Assembly (NCBI GenBank): GCA_041586735.1
Contig: JBFGZQ010000011.1
Span: forward strand, 59,102-123,101
DNA from: Motiliproteus sp041586735
Lineage (GTDB): Bacteria; Pseudomonadota; Gammaproteobacteria; Pseudomonadales; Balneatricaceae
Direction: 5' to 3'
DNA length: 64,000 bases
Shown: in pieces, positions 52,251 through 61,464 of the stretch
Layout: every line of letters begins with the position of its first letter
Position numbering within the stretch: position 1 is the first letter of the stretch
Notes under the pieces: model-generated
Seen by the model: the letters and a program-made list of their open reading frames with translations, nothing else
Told to the model about the DNA's origin: nothing
Database searches by the model: none
Translations under genes and position numbers: made by a program

Positions 52251-52766
52251 ATGACTATGCCCATAGCCTTAAAATATATCGCCGGCTATTCGCCCGAACT
52301 GCAGCAGCAGGTGCAACGGTTGCTGGATCAGGACCGTCTGGGCGCGTTTTTGCTCGAGCGCTATCCTCGGCCGCACAGCATCGTCAATGACAAGGCCCTA
52401 CGTGGCTATGTGATGGGGCTGAAAGAGCGCTATCTGAGGAAATCGGATCCGCTCAGCAAGATCATTTATGACCCTAAGATCCATGTCATCAATAATGCGT
52501 TGGGGCTACACAGCTACGTCTCTCGGGTGCAGGGTGGCAAACTCAAGAGTAAAAATGAGATTCGTATCGGCGTGCTATTTAAAAAGGCGCCGGAAGCGTT
52601 CTTGAATATGATCTGCGTACATGAGCTGGCGCACTTGAAAGAGAAGGACCATAACAAGAACTTCTACCAGCTGTGCCTGCATATGCAGCCCCAGTATTAC
52701 CAGCTGGAGTTTGATATGCGGGTCTACCTGACGCAGTTGGAACTCAGGGGGGCGATCTACCCCTAG
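52251..52766 (+). CDS. YgjP-like zinc metallopeptidase (M48-related)
   Basis: 171 residues from ATG 52251; an ATG two codons later is also possible. Zinc motif HELAHLKEKDH (HExxH plus a third His), preceded by NEIRIGVLFKKAP. Cytoplasmic by sequence, with no membrane helix. The YgjP/WLM-like family has no established substrate. Ends one turn before the convergent HAD gene. Confidence 0.88.
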   Translation: MTMPIALKYIAGYSPELQQQVQRLLDQDRLGAFLLERYPRPHSIVNDKALRGYVMGLKERYLRKSDPLSKIIYDPKIHVINNALGLHSYVSRVQGGKLKSKNEIRIGVLFKKAPEAFLNMICVHELAHLKEKDHNKNFYQLCLHMQPQYYQLEFDMRVYLTQLELRGAIYP

Positions 52767-52769
52767 TCG

Positions 52770-53474
52770 TTAGCCGGGCTGATAGCGGCTGATTTTCGCC
52801 ACTACCTCCCCCAGGCAGTGGGCTTCTAGATCGGGTGCTGGGCCTGCGGGCCAGGGGATCTGGGCCAGATTAACCCAGAGCGTATGCAGGCCACAGCTCT
52901 GCGCCCCTAGAATATCGTGTTCGGGATGATCGCCCACATGGATCACCTGCTCGGGGGCGACCTCGGCACGCTGCAGCATCTGTTCAAACATTAGCGGATG
53001 CGGTTTGGCCTGGCCGACCTGGTCGGCGTTGAGAGCAAACTCGAAGCGATCGCCTAAACCGACCCGATGAATATCCGCATTACCGTTGCTCAGTGCGATC
53101 AGGCGGTAGTGAGCGCTTAGTTCGGTCAGCATCTGCTGGGCGTGCTGAAAAAAATCGACCCGGTTTCTGGCCGCAATAAAGATCTCAAAGGCGGCGTGGG
53201 TGAGGCGTTCAGCATCCTCGACGCCATAGCCGCTTTGAGTCAGCCCATGGCGGAGCACTGCTAGGCGGATAGCGGTGACGCTATGGGCGATCTGCGGCTG
53301 CTGGCCGAGTACCTCATCGCGGAGTCGATCGAAGTCCTGGAGCTGGTAGTGCGCGCTGAACAGCGGGGCGTTAGTGTCCAGCCAGCGGTACAGGGCTAGA
53401 TTGGCTTGTTGGATAACGGGCTGAACGGCCCAGAGGGTGTCGTCGAGATCAAAGCTAATCACTTGAATAGTCAT
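52770..53474 (-). CDS. HAD-superfamily phosphatase
   Basis: 234 residues from the ATG at 53474; ten upstream codons overlap xerC. Motif I DLDDTLW, motif II ALSNGN, motif III lysine in QAKPHP, motif IV HVGDHPEHDILGAQ: a complete subfamily I HAD hydrolase like YjjG/YigB-type nucleotide or flavin phosphatases. Follows xerC by 4 bases in the dapF-DUF484-xerC-HAD operon, as in Pseudomonas. Confidence 0.92.
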   Translation of the reverse strand: MTIQVISFDLDDTLWAVQPVIQQANLALYRWLDTNAPLFSAHYQLQDFDRLRDEVLGQQPQIAHSVTAIRLAVLRHGLTQSGYGVEDAERLTHAAFEIFIAARNRVDFFQHAQQMLTELSAHYRLIALSNGNADIHRVGLGDRFEFALNADQVGQAKPHPLMFEQMLQRAEVAPEQVIHVGDHPEHDILGAQSCGLHTLWVNLAQIPWPAGPAPDLEAHCLGEVVAKISRYQPG

Positions 53475-53478
53475 GGGT

Positions 53479-54372
53479 TCACTTCTTGGCTCGTGGATGG
53501 GCATGGTCGTAGACTTCGGCCAGATGCTGGAAATCGAGGTGGGTGTAGATCTGGGTCGTGGCGATATCGGCGTGGCCTAGGAGCTCCTGTACTGCACGCA
53601 GATCGCCGCTGGACTCGAGCAGATGGCTGGCAAAGGAGTGGCGTAGGCGGTGAGGGTGGAGTTTTCCCTGAGTCTCGGTAACCCGTCCCCAGCGTTTGAG
53701 GCGTAGCTGCACCGCGCGCGGACCGAGTCGGGTACCGCGTTGGCTGATAAACAATGCCGCTTGTTCGGGGGCTGCCAGCTGCTCGCGGATCTGCAACCAC
53801 TGGTCGAGTGCGTTCATGGCCTGATGGCCAATCGGTAGCTGGCGGGTTTTTCGGCCCTTACCCGTGACGCGCAGGCTGGCGCCACGCAGGTCGAGGTGGT
53901 TCAGATCCAAGCTGACCAGTTCGGCCAAACGCAGACCTGAGCAGTAAAACAGCTCCAGCATCGCCAGGTCGCGTAGCTCCAGCGGCTCGTGCACCGATCG
54001 ATTGAGCAGCTCGCTGAGTTGATCGACATCGAGCGGCTTGGGCAGTTTCTTAACGCTTTTAGGGGCGCTGACGGCCAGTGCCGGATTATTTGATAGCCGG
54101 CCTTCACGGATCAGGTAGCGGTAAAAGCTGCGGCAGGCGGAGAGTTTGCGCTGCAAGGACTTTCCTGACAGGCCGCGGCTGTGCTGTTGGGCGATATAGC
54201 GGCGTAGCAGGCGGGTATCCAGGTCGATCCAGCGGCTCAGTGCCTGTCGACTGCAGTAACTACTGAGCTGGTCAAGATCGCGGCGGTAGTTGCTAAGGGT
54301 GTGGTCGGAAAACATCCGCTCAGCCGCCAGGTAATCGATAAAGTCATCGATCCAGTCGACCAGAGGAATCAC
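53479..54372 (-). CDS. xerC: tyrosine recombinase XerC
   Basis: 297 residues. N-terminal SAM-like domain, then the catalytic set: Arg in GLRLAELVSL, Lys in VTGKGRKTRQLP, HRLRHSFASHL, and the nucleophile in TTQIYTHL. With XerD it resolves chromosome dimers at dif. The dapF-DUF484-xerC order supports XerC over XerD or a phage integrase. Confidence 0.96.
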   Translation of the reverse strand: MIPLVDWIDDFIDYLAAERMFSDHTLSNYRRDLDQLSSYCSRQALSRWIDLDTRLLRRYIAQQHSRGLSGKSLQRKLSACRSFYRYLIREGRLSNNPALAVSAPKSVKKLPKPLDVDQLSELLNRSVHEPLELRDLAMLELFYCSGLRLAELVSLDLNHLDLRGASLRVTGKGRKTRQLPIGHQAMNALDQWLQIREQLAAPEQAALFISQRGTRLGPRAVQLRLKRWGRVTETQGKLHPHRLRHSFASHLLESSGDLRAVQELLGHADIATTQIYTHLDFQHLAEVYDHAHPRAKK

Positions 54373-54375
54373 TCT

Positions 54376-55086
54376 TTATTCCGCAGAGCGGCTGGTGACG
54401 AGCCGGGCCAGCACGCGACTCAGCACTTCACCGACATAGTTGAGAAACAGGGTGCCCATGCTGCTGTGGAAATAGTTGGCTTCAACGCTGCCGATGGCGA
54501 GTAGGCCGATGCAGTTGCCTTTAACCAGCGGTACCACGGCGGCAGAGAGTACTTTGTCGGCACGCTCATCGAACAGGAACTGGCGCTGACCTTCGGTCAG
54601 GGTGCCGCAGAGCGCCCCGTCATTATCGATCAGTTCGGAAATCTGAGCCTTGGCATCCTGCAGCGCTACCGACTTGAGGTTACCACCACCATTGTCGATC
54701 GATTGATCAAAGATCACTAAGCGGGTCAAATCGCCGTTGAAGTCCTGACACAGCCCTTCGTCGATGACGTCGGTGAGCTGGTCCAGGGTTTCCGCTTCGA
54801 GCAGGCTGAGGAGCAAACGTTTGGTTTTTTCAAACTGCAGATCGTTGTAGCGTGCTGCATCCAGCAGCTCGTGGAGCTGACTGCGTATGTCGCGGTTTTG
54901 CTCACGCAGCATCTCGGTTTGACGCTCGACCAGAGAGATGGCCCCCCCGCGTTGATGCGGGATGCGCAAATTTAGTAATAGCGACTGGTGGCGGGTAAAA
55001 AAATCCGGATGGGTCTCAAGAAATTCGACCACCAGCCGCTCATTATCGGTTGGCGCCGGCGTGGTACTGGGCTTAGTGTTATTCAT
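54376..55086 (-). CDS. DUF484 GAF-like protein
   Basis: 236 residues from ATG 55086; the frame extends to a TTG at 55119 that overlaps dapF. N-terminal helix (VVEFLETHPDFFTRHQSLLLNLRIPH) and coiled coil (RQTEMLREQNRDIRSQLHELLDAA), then a GAF-like domain (KVLSAAVVPLVKGNCIGLLAIGS). Function unknown; conserved between dapF and xerC in gammaproteobacteria. Confidence 0.93.
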   Translation of the reverse strand: MNNTKPSTTPAPTDNERLVVEFLETHPDFFTRHQSLLLNLRIPHQRGGAISLVERQTEMLREQNRDIRSQLHELLDAARYNDLQFEKTKRLLLSLLEAETLDQLTDVIDEGLCQDFNGDLTRLVIFDQSIDNGGGNLKSVALQDAKAQISELIDNDGALCGTLTEGQRQFLFDERADKVLSAAVVPLVKGNCIGLLAIGSVEANYFHSSMGTLFLNYVGEVLSRVLARLVTSRSAE

Positions 55087-55115
55087 GCTGCTGCAATCTC
55101 TCTGTCGCGGGGGGG

Positions 55116-55946
55116 TCAAATCTGAATCCGACCCTCATAAACCGTGGTGGCGGGCCCGTCCATGATTACAGATGTTCCCTCTCCTTGCCAACAGATGTCG
55201 AGATCTCCTCCGGGTAGATGCACGCATACCTGTTGTTCTAATAAACCGAGTCGTTGTCCGGCGACCACAGCGGCACAGGCGCCGGTCCCGCAGGCGAGGG
55301 TTTCCCCCGCGCCACGCTCAAAAACACGCAGCCGAATTTCGCTGCGGTTGAGGATCTGCATAAAGCCGATATTAGCGCGCTTGGGGAATCGAGGATGGCC
55401 CTCTAGTGCCGGGCCCAATGTTGCCACGGGTGCTGAATCTAGGTTGTCGACCAGCAGCACGCCGTGAGGATTACCCATCGATACGACGCTGATCTCGACG
55501 GCTTGACCCGCTACGTCAAGCGTATAGCTTGCTGACATGCTGTCGGCAGTAAAGGGAATCTGTTTGGGCTCCAGTACCGGCGCACCCATATCGACCCTGA
55601 CGCTATGATTGTCATTGAGGGTTAGATAGAGCGGCCCCTGAGCGGTCTGTACCGCAATATTTCTCTTGCCGGTAAGGCGCCTGCGAGCCACAAAGCGGGC
55701 AAAGCAGCGTGCCCCGTTACCGCAGTTCTCGACCTCAGAGCCATCGGCATTGAAGATCCGATATTTGAAATCCATATCCGGATCCGTAGGTGCTTCGACC
55801 AGTAACAGTTGGTCGAAGCCGACGCCAAAGTGACGATCGGCGAGCCTGCGCACCCGCTCGGGGGTGAATCGGGCGCGCTGGGTGATCAGATCAACTACCA
55901 TGAAATCGTTGCCCAGACCCTGCATTTTGGAGAAGCGTATCAGCAT
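55116..55946 (-). CDS. dapF: diaminopimelate epimerase
   Basis: 276 residues. The two catalytic cysteines are in ENCGNGARC and ACGTGACA. N-terminal KMQGLGNDFMVVD is the family signature. Interconverts LL- and meso-diaminopimelate. The gene follows lysA by 3 bases and precedes DUF484. Confidence 0.97.
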   Translation of the reverse strand: MLIRFSKMQGLGNDFMVVDLITQRARFTPERVRRLADRHFGVGFDQLLLVEAPTDPDMDFKYRIFNADGSEVENCGNGARCFARFVARRRLTGKRNIAVQTAQGPLYLTLNDNHSVRVDMGAPVLEPKQIPFTADSMSASYTLDVAGQAVEISVVSMGNPHGVLLVDNLDSAPVATLGPALEGHPRFPKRANIGFMQILNRSEIRLRVFERGAGETLACGTGACAAVVAGQRLGLLEQQVCVHLPGGDLDICWQGEGTSVIMDGPATTVYEGRIQI

Positions 55947-55949
55947 CGG

Positions 55950-57209
55950 TCAGCGCTCATTATTGGGGAGTAGCTGTTCGCCATGGATCTGGTGGGCAAA
56001 GGTTTCGCGTTGCCGAATCAGATGCGCCTGCTCACCATCGATCATCACTTCGGCAGCACGATTACGAGAGTTGTAGTTGGAGCTCATGCTGAAACCATAG
56101 GCGCCACTAGAGCAGACCGCGAGCAGATCGCCGGGTTCGAGCGCCAGTTGCCGGTCTTTGCCGAGGAAGTCGCCGGTTTCGCATACCGGGCCCACCAGGT
56201 CCCAGCGCTGGGTAGGCTGGCCATCCTTGAGCTGCAGCGGAATGATGTCCTGATAGGCGCTGTACAGTGCGGGCCGAAGCAGGTCGTTCATGGCGGCATC
56301 GATGATGGCAAAATTCTTATGCTCGGTGGGCTTAAGGAACTCCACCCGGGTGAGTAGCACACCGGCGTTGGCGGCGATCGAGCGGCCCGGCTCCAGAATA
56401 AGCGATAACGAACGCTTGCCCAGGCGCTGGCGCACGGCTTCGAGGTATTCGCTGGGCTGTGGCGGGGTTTCATCGGCGTAACAGACGCCCAGGCCACCGC
56501 CCAGATCGAGATGCTTGAGCGGGATACCGCGCTCGGCCAGTTGGTCAATGAGTAGCAGCATGCGATCCAGCGCGTCGAGGAACGGGCTGAGTTCGGTGAG
56601 CTGCGAGCCGATATGGCAGTCCACCCCTATCACTCGCAGATGCGGCAGGGCAGCGGCCTTGGCGTAGACGTCCAGAGCCTGCTCGATGGCGATGCCAAAC
56701 TTGTTATCTTTCAAGCCCGTGGATATATAGGGGTGGGTCTTGGCATCGACATCGGGATTGATCCGCAGAGATACCGGCGCCGATAGAGCCATCTCGCCAG
56801 CGACCTGATTCAGACGCTCGAGTTCGGCTTCGGACTCGACATTGAAACAGTGGATTCCCAGCGCTAGCGCGCGGCGGATCTCGATAGCCTGCTTGGCGAC
56901 GCCAGAAAAGACGATCCGCGACGGATCGCCACCCGCATGAATCACCCGTTCCAGCTCACCGATAGAGACAATATCGAAGCCTGCGCCCAGCTGAGCCAAA
57001 ATATTTAATACGGCGATATTGGAGTTGGCTTTAACGGCATAACAGACCATGCCCGGATGGCCTTGCAGCGCATCGGCGTACGCCAGATAGTGACGTTCGA
57101 GGGTTTCCCGCGAGTATACGTAGGTGGGGGTGCCGAACTGTTCAGCGATCTGTGAAAGAGCAACGTCTTCGCCATGCAGCGCGCCGTTGCGGTACTCAAA
57201 ACTATCCAT
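55950..57209 (-). CDS. lysA: diaminopimelate decarboxylase
   Basis: 419 residues from ATG 57209; upstream frame runs into lptM and is not homologous. PLP lysine K60 in CYAVKANSN; GGGLGVCY glycine loop; C-terminal VCETGDFL with the catalytic Cys from the partner subunit. Final step of lysine synthesis. Short gap (22 bases) from lptM. Confidence 0.97.
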   Translation of the reverse strand: MDSFEYRNGALHGEDVALSQIAEQFGTPTYVYSRETLERHYLAYADALQGHPGMVCYAVKANSNIAVLNILAQLGAGFDIVSIGELERVIHAGGDPSRIVFSGVAKQAIEIRRALALGIHCFNVESEAELERLNQVAGEMALSAPVSLRINPDVDAKTHPYISTGLKDNKFGIAIEQALDVYAKAAALPHLRVIGVDCHIGSQLTELSPFLDALDRMLLLIDQLAERGIPLKHLDLGGGLGVCYADETPPQPSEYLEAVRQRLGKRSLSLILEPGRSIAANAGVLLTRVEFLKPTEHKNFAIIDAAMNDLLRPALYSAYQDIIPLQLKDGQPTQRWDLVGPVCETGDFLGKDRQLALEPGDLLAVCSSGAYGFSMSSNYNSRNRAAEVMIDGEQAHLIRQRETFAHQIHGEQLLPNNER

Positions 57210-57231
57210 GACGTATTCTCTCAGGGGAGGT

Positions 57232-57390
57232 TCAGGGGTGTGCCGGAGTTGCTGGCGCAGCGTTTGGCTGCTCGGCCGGTGGCTGTGCAGCGGGTAATTG
57301 CTCAGACAAGGGGGGGTAGTAGAGATCCCCCTTCTGACCGCAGCCACTCAATCCGACACTTATCAGTACAACCGCTATCCAGCGCAGCAT
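57232..57390 (-). CDS. lptM: LptM-type small lipoprotein (YifL family)
   Basis: 52 residues from ATG 57390; a longer frame exists but loses the signal peptide. Lipobox LSGC then GQKGDLYYP, the hallmark of LptM, which helps LptD mature by mimicking lipopolysaccharide. Pro/Ala-rich tail. Divergent from cyaY and upstream of lysA, the usual arrangement. Confidence 0.9.
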   Translation of the reverse strand: MLRWIAVVLISVGLSGCGQKGDLYYPPLSEQLPAAQPPAEQPNAAPATPAHP

Positions 57391-57529
57391 CACACCCCCC
57401 TCATTAATAAATATGGCGGCGATTATAACGCCTGGCTTGCGGCTTGCCCATTTGTGCGACATCTAATGTTCAGTATACTTAGCGCACATAGCCCCCATTC
57501 GAACGCGACCTCTGCCCTGGAGCCAGATT

Positions 57530-57853
57530 ATGATGACCGAGAGTGAATTTAACTTTGTGGTTGACGACACCTTGCTGGCAATCGAGGAGGTGCTGGACGA
57601 TGCGGCTACGGATCTGGATTCTGAAAACAGTGGTGGGGTGTTAACGCTGACCTGTGAAAGCGGTAGCAAAGTGATCTTTACCCGGCAGGCGCCGGTACGG
57701 CAGTTATGGATTGCGACCCCCTTCGGTGGCTTCCATTTTGACCGCCAGGGTAAACAGTGGTTGCGCGATAGCGATCGGCAACCGCTAGCGCACTTTCTTA
57801 GTGATACCCTGGCTCAGTTAGCCGATGAGCAACTGAGCTTCGAGAGCGTATAG
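57530..57853 (+). CDS. cyaY: frataxin-like protein CyaY
   Basis: 107 residues. Acidic first helix (DDTLLAIEEVLDDAATDLDSE) that binds iron, followed by the beta-sheet (VLTLTCESGSKVIFTRQ, LWIATPFGGFHF). Regulates iron-sulfur cluster assembly. Divergent from lptM. Confidence 0.96.
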   Translation: MMTESEFNFVVDDTLLAIEEVLDDAATDLDSENSGGVLTLTCESGSKVIFTRQAPVRQLWIATPFGGFHFDRQGKQWLRDSDRQPLAHFLSDTLAQLADEQLSFESV

Positions 57854-58050
57854 CAGCTATATAAGAGCCTGTCGCTAGAGCAAGTTGCGGCGCTGGGTTT
57901 AAGTCACCTTGCTCAATTTACTGCTCTGCTGTTTCGTCATCCATCTGTATAGCTTAGGGGGCGAAGAGGATCGGCTCTATGCAACCTTTGGGCTGGTTTA
58001 CCATCCAACCCATGGTTACTACATAAAACTTGAGAATGGAGAATTACCGT

Positions 58051-58689
58051 ATGTTGAATAAGCTGTTGTTGCAGGGCTTTGCGTTGTTGTTACTGCCGTT
58101 TTTGGCGCTACCGTTGCAGGCGCAGGAGTTTGTAGAGGGAACGCACTACACCAAGCTAGCTCAGGCGGTAAGAACGCAAGATCCGAGCAAGGTTGAAGTG
58201 GTCGAAGTGTTTGGGTACTGGTGTCCACACTGTAGTGATTTCGAGCATTATCTAGGCCCCTGGAAGCAAAAACAATCTGATAGTGTTGATTTTAAGCACC
58301 TGCCGGTGGTTTTTAGCCCGAAACAGACCGAATTTGCCAAAGCCTATTATCTCTCTGTCGCCCTGGGGGTGGAACACGAGACCCATCCCGCATTGTTTAG
58401 TTTGATTCATCAGCAGCGCAGCTGGATTAACAATAAAGAGCAGTTGGGGGCGTTTTTTGCCGACTTCGGTGTTAATGATGCGAGCTTTAACAATGCCTAC
58501 GGATCTTTTTCACTCAATACGCAGCTCAGTCTAGGTAAGAAAAAGGCGGCTGAATATCGAATCACGGGGGTGCCCTCGATGGTCGTGAACGGCAAGTATG
58601 TCGTGGCGGCAGGCCCGGCAGTTAGCCAGAAAGAGATGCTCGAGGTCGTTGACTACCTCATCGCGCAGGAGCAGACCAAGCTCAACTAG
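58051..58689 (+). CDS. dsbA: thiol:disulfide oxidoreductase DsbA
   Basis: 212 residues from ATG 58051, with GGAG 10 bases upstream; a TTG at 58030 is less likely. Signal peptide about 1-24. Active site CPHC (58-61) in GYWCPHC, and the cis-Pro loop TGVPSMVVNG. Introduces disulfides into periplasmic proteins, which would include the cysteine-bearing pilins of the msh locus. Confidence 0.95.
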   Translation: MLNKLLLQGFALLLLPFLALPLQAQEFVEGTHYTKLAQAVRTQDPSKVEVVEVFGYWCPHCSDFEHYLGPWKQKQSDSVDFKHLPVVFSPKQTEFAKAYYLSVALGVEHETHPALFSLIHQQRSWINNKEQLGAFFADFGVNDASFNNAYGSFSLNTQLSLGKKKAAEYRITGVPSMVVNGKYVVAAGPAVSQKEMLEVVDYLIAQEQTKLN

Positions 58690-58704
58690 TTGCGGTCTGC
58701 CTGA

Positions 58705-58872
58705 GCCGCTATATACCTCGGCCTACGGCTGCTGGCTGCTGCTCGAATCCTGAGTGACTCCCCGTATTTTGCTCTTGGCAGTGAGGGTTTTGAGGAGATT
58801 GCCGGGGTGCGAGAGGGCGGTAAAAGCCTGAAGATCTTTTCCAGCAGGCTGATGACGCCGTTATCAGACTAA
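58705..58872 (+). pseudogene. unassigned coding-like fragment upstream of ubiE
   Basis: 55 codons open to a TAA at 58870, closed upstream by TGA at 58702. There is no ATG, GTG or TTG before the second half. Composition is gene-like: LRLLAAARILSDSPYFALG, then EGFEEIAGVREGGKSLKIF and SSRLMTPLSD. It reads like the C terminus of a lost gene. I do not recognise a family. Confidence 0.35.
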
Positions 58873-58908
58873 ACAGCGGGGTCGTAGCTCCGCAGGTATG
58901 ATTGGGGC

Positions 58909-58914
58909 TATAAT
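58909..58914 (+). promoter_or_regulatory. -10 element of the ubiE promoter
   Basis: Perfect TATAAT followed by GCCCC, the same context as the dapB -10 at 29032; 98 bases before ubiE. No convincing -35 seen. Confidence 0.4.
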
Positions 58915-59011
58915 GCCCCTCTTTTGGGTGTCGGCGTATGCTGGTGGGAGTTTTGGATCCACTCTCCTTGTCCGTTTAACCGAAGTCAGATAATAGAAGT
59001 CAGAGCCGTTC

Positions 59012-59776
59012 ATGAGCAAGTCGCAAAATACTACTAACGACACGACCCACTTCGGCTACGAGCAAGTCTCTGTTGCCGATAAAGAGCGCAGAGTGGCTGA
59101 TGTGTTCCATTCCGTTGCCGCTAAATACGATCTGATGAACGACCTGATGTCGATGGGCGTGCATCGGCTTTGGAAGGCGATCGCCATTGAATACAGTGGT
59201 GTGCGTACCGGTCAGCGGGTACTCGATATTGCTGGAGGCACAGGGGATTTGACCCAGCGCTTCTCCAAGCTGGTGGGTCCTACAGGACAAGTGGTTCTAG
59301 CAGATATCAACGATTCTATGCTCAAAGTGGGTCGAGATAAGCTGCAGGACCACGGAGTCAGCGGTAATGTTCGCTTTGTGCAGGCTAACGCGGAGATGTT
59401 GCCGTTTCCTGACAACTATTTCGATTGTATCAGCATCGCATTCGGTTTACGCAATGTTACCGATAAGCAGAAAGCTCTCGAATCGATGGCGCGGGTGCTG
59501 AAGCCTGGAGGCCGGTTGTTGGTGCTGGAATTCTCTAAAACCGAGAATCCGCTGCTGACCAAGATCTACGATCTCTACTCGTTTAATCTGCTGCCTAAGA
59601 TCGGCAAGCTGATCGTCAATGATTCCGAGAGCTATAAATATCTGGCCGAATCGATCCGGATGCATCCCGACCAGGAAACGCTACGCGGCATGATGGAACA
59701 GGCAGGGCTGGTGCGTTGTAAGTATTACAACATGACGGGTGGCGTCGTCGCGTTACATAAGGGGATCAAGCCCTGA
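59012..59776 (+). CDS. ubiE: ubiquinone/menaquinone C-methyltransferase UbiE
   Basis: 254 residues. SAM motif VLDIAGGTGDLTQRF; family phrases THFGYEQVSVADKERRVADVFHSVA, SIAFGLRNVTDKQKAL and YNMTGGVVALHKG. C-methylates the quinone ring. ubiB follows after 38 bases with no ubiJ between them. Confidence 0.97.
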   Translation: MSKSQNTTNDTTHFGYEQVSVADKERRVADVFHSVAAKYDLMNDLMSMGVHRLWKAIAIEYSGVRTGQRVLDIAGGTGDLTQRFSKLVGPTGQVVLADINDSMLKVGRDKLQDHGVSGNVRFVQANAEMLPFPDNYFDCISIAFGLRNVTDKQKALESMARVLKPGGRLLVLEFSKTENPLLTKIYDLYSFNLLPKIGKLIVNDSESYKYLAESIRMHPDQETLRGMMEQAGLVRCKYYNMTGGVVALHKGIKP

Positions 59777-59814
59777 AGCTTTCTTTATAACCTTCTCGGC
59801 TGAGCGAATACAAC

Positions 59815-61461
59815 TTGTATAAACTTCTTCGTATACTGAAAATTGTCAGGGTTGTTGCCCGCTATAGACTCGACAACCTGTTCGACAGTTTGCCGCTACC
59901 TTGGTATCTGAAACTCTGTCTGCTGCTAATGCCGTGGCGCTATCTGCATCGCTGTCGGCTACCCCGTGGTGAGCGGATTCGTCTGTCTCTGGAGGAGTTG
60001 GGGCCGATATTTGTCAAATTTGGACAGATGCTCTCCACCCGTCAGGATCTACTCCCTGCGGATATCGTCATCGAGTTGAGCAAACTGCAGGATCAGGTGC
60101 CGCCATTTTGTGGCGACCAGGCCACGCGGATTGTGGAAAAGGCGTTGCGGGAGTCCGTGAGTACGCTGTTTTGTGAATTTAACAGCACTCCGCTAGCCTC
60201 GGCATCGGTAGCTCAGGTTCATGCAGCCAAGTTGCATAGCGGCGAAGAGGTCGTGGTTAAAGTGATCCGGCCAGGCATCAGCCGGGTTATCAAGCAAGAT
60301 ATGGGTTGGCTTTACCTTATTTCCCACCTAATACAGCTCATCTGGGCCGATGGGCGGCGCTTGCGTCCGGTTGAGGTGGTGGCTGAATACGAAAAAACCA
60401 TCTTCGATGAGTTGGATCTGCGCAAAGAGGCCGGTAATGCCTCGCAACTCAAGCGTAATTTTGCAGGGTCTGAGATCCTCTATGTGCCCGAGGTGTTTTG
60501 GGATTATACCCATCGTGATGTGATGGTGATGGAGCGAGTCTACGGGGTGCAGGTCTCTGATATGGACGCGTTATGCGAACAGGGGACCGACTTTAAACTG
60601 TTGGCCGAACGTGGTGTCGAGATATTTTTCACCCAGGTGTTTCGCGACAGCTTTTTCCACGCGGATATGCATCCTGGCAATATTTTTGTTTCTCGTGAAA
60701 CCCCGCAAAATCCGCAATATATCGCCCTAGACTTCGGCATTGTCGGCTCGTTAACACCGAGCGATCAGAGCTACTTGGCACGTAATTTCTTGGCTTTTTT
60801 CGAGCGAGATTACAAGCAGGTTGCTCAGCTGCACATCGATTCCGGCTGGGTTCCTGCGGATACTAATGTCAATGATTTTGAAACCGCAATACGTAGTGTC
60901 TGTGAGCCGATCTTTGAAAAGCCGCTAAAAGAGATATCGTTCGGCCATGTGTTGCTGGGGCTGTTTCAAACCGCCCGGCGCTTTAATATGGAGGTACAGC
61001 CGCAGTTGGTGTTGCTGCAGAAAACCCTGCTCAATATTGAAGGTTTGGGGCGGCAGCTTTATCCAGATCTTGATCTGTGGCAGACCGCTAAGCCGTTTCT
61101 GGAAGACTGGATGAAACAGCGGATGGGGGCTAAGGGCTTTTATCGCTCTCTGAAGGCGCGCGCTCCTGAACTGATCGAGCAGTTACCGCAAATGCCTCAA
61201 CTATTGGCAGATGCGCTGCAGCAACTCAAGCAGCTTGATACGCTGCAGCAGCGTGATATTAAAGAGCGTCAGGCGGCCAGGGATCGGGCAAACCGACGTT
61301 GGTGTTTCGATTGGGGGCGTTGTGCGGGTGTTGCGGCGCTGTTGGCGGCTGCCTGGAGTGCCGGCTGGGTGTCGGAAGATATCGTTATCCAGTTGCCCTC
61401 CCAGAGTTGGTTGTTGGCTGGAGCTGGAGTGCTGCTGTTATGCAGTGGGCGTAGGAGTTGA
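59815..61461 (+). CDS. ubiB: UbiB, atypical kinase-like protein of ubiquinone synthesis
   Basis: 548 residues from a TTG codon at 59815; the N terminus KLLRILKIVRVVARYRLD is already UbiB-like and no ATG precedes it, and the ribosome site is weak. Conserved KFGQMLSTRQDLLP, ASVAQVHAAKLHSGEEVVVKV, FFHADMHPGN and LDFGIVG of the ABC1/ADCK fold. Two C-terminal membrane helices (about 500-545). Needed for quinone head-group modification, probably by lipid extraction. Overlaps nothing; hisI starts 3 bases after its stop. Confidence 0.95.
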   Translation: MYKLLRILKIVRVVARYRLDNLFDSLPLPWYLKLCLLLMPWRYLHRCRLPRGERIRLSLEELGPIFVKFGQMLSTRQDLLPADIVIELSKLQDQVPPFCGDQATRIVEKALRESVSTLFCEFNSTPLASASVAQVHAAKLHSGEEVVVKVIRPGISRVIKQDMGWLYLISHLIQLIWADGRRLRPVEVVAEYEKTIFDELDLRKEAGNASQLKRNFAGSEILYVPEVFWDYTHRDVMVMERVYGVQVSDMDALCEQGTDFKLLAERGVEIFFTQVFRDSFFHADMHPGNIFVSRETPQNPQYIALDFGIVGSLTPSDQSYLARNFLAFFERDYKQVAQLHIDSGWVPADTNVNDFETAIRSVCEPIFEKPLKEISFGHVLLGLFQTARRFNMEVQPQLVLLQKTLLNIEGLGRQLYPDLDLWQTAKPFLEDWMKQRMGAKGFYRSLKARAPELIEQLPQMPQLLADALQQLKQLDTLQQRDIKERQAARDRANRRWCFDWGRCAGVAALLAAAWSAGWVSEDIVIQLPSQSWLLAGAGVLLLCSGRRS

Positions 61462-61464
61462 TTA

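Larger units (their letters stand above)
58690..59011. other. 322-base gap dsbA-ubiE
   Basis: Contains a coding-like fragment without start codon (58705-58872) and a TATAAT at 58909-58914. Nothing else recognised. Confidence 0.7.

Noticed and set aside
53479..54372. Tyrosine recombinase as a mobile-element integrase
   Set aside because: Its length and its place in the dapF-DUF484-xerC-HAD operon mark it as the housekeeping XerC.
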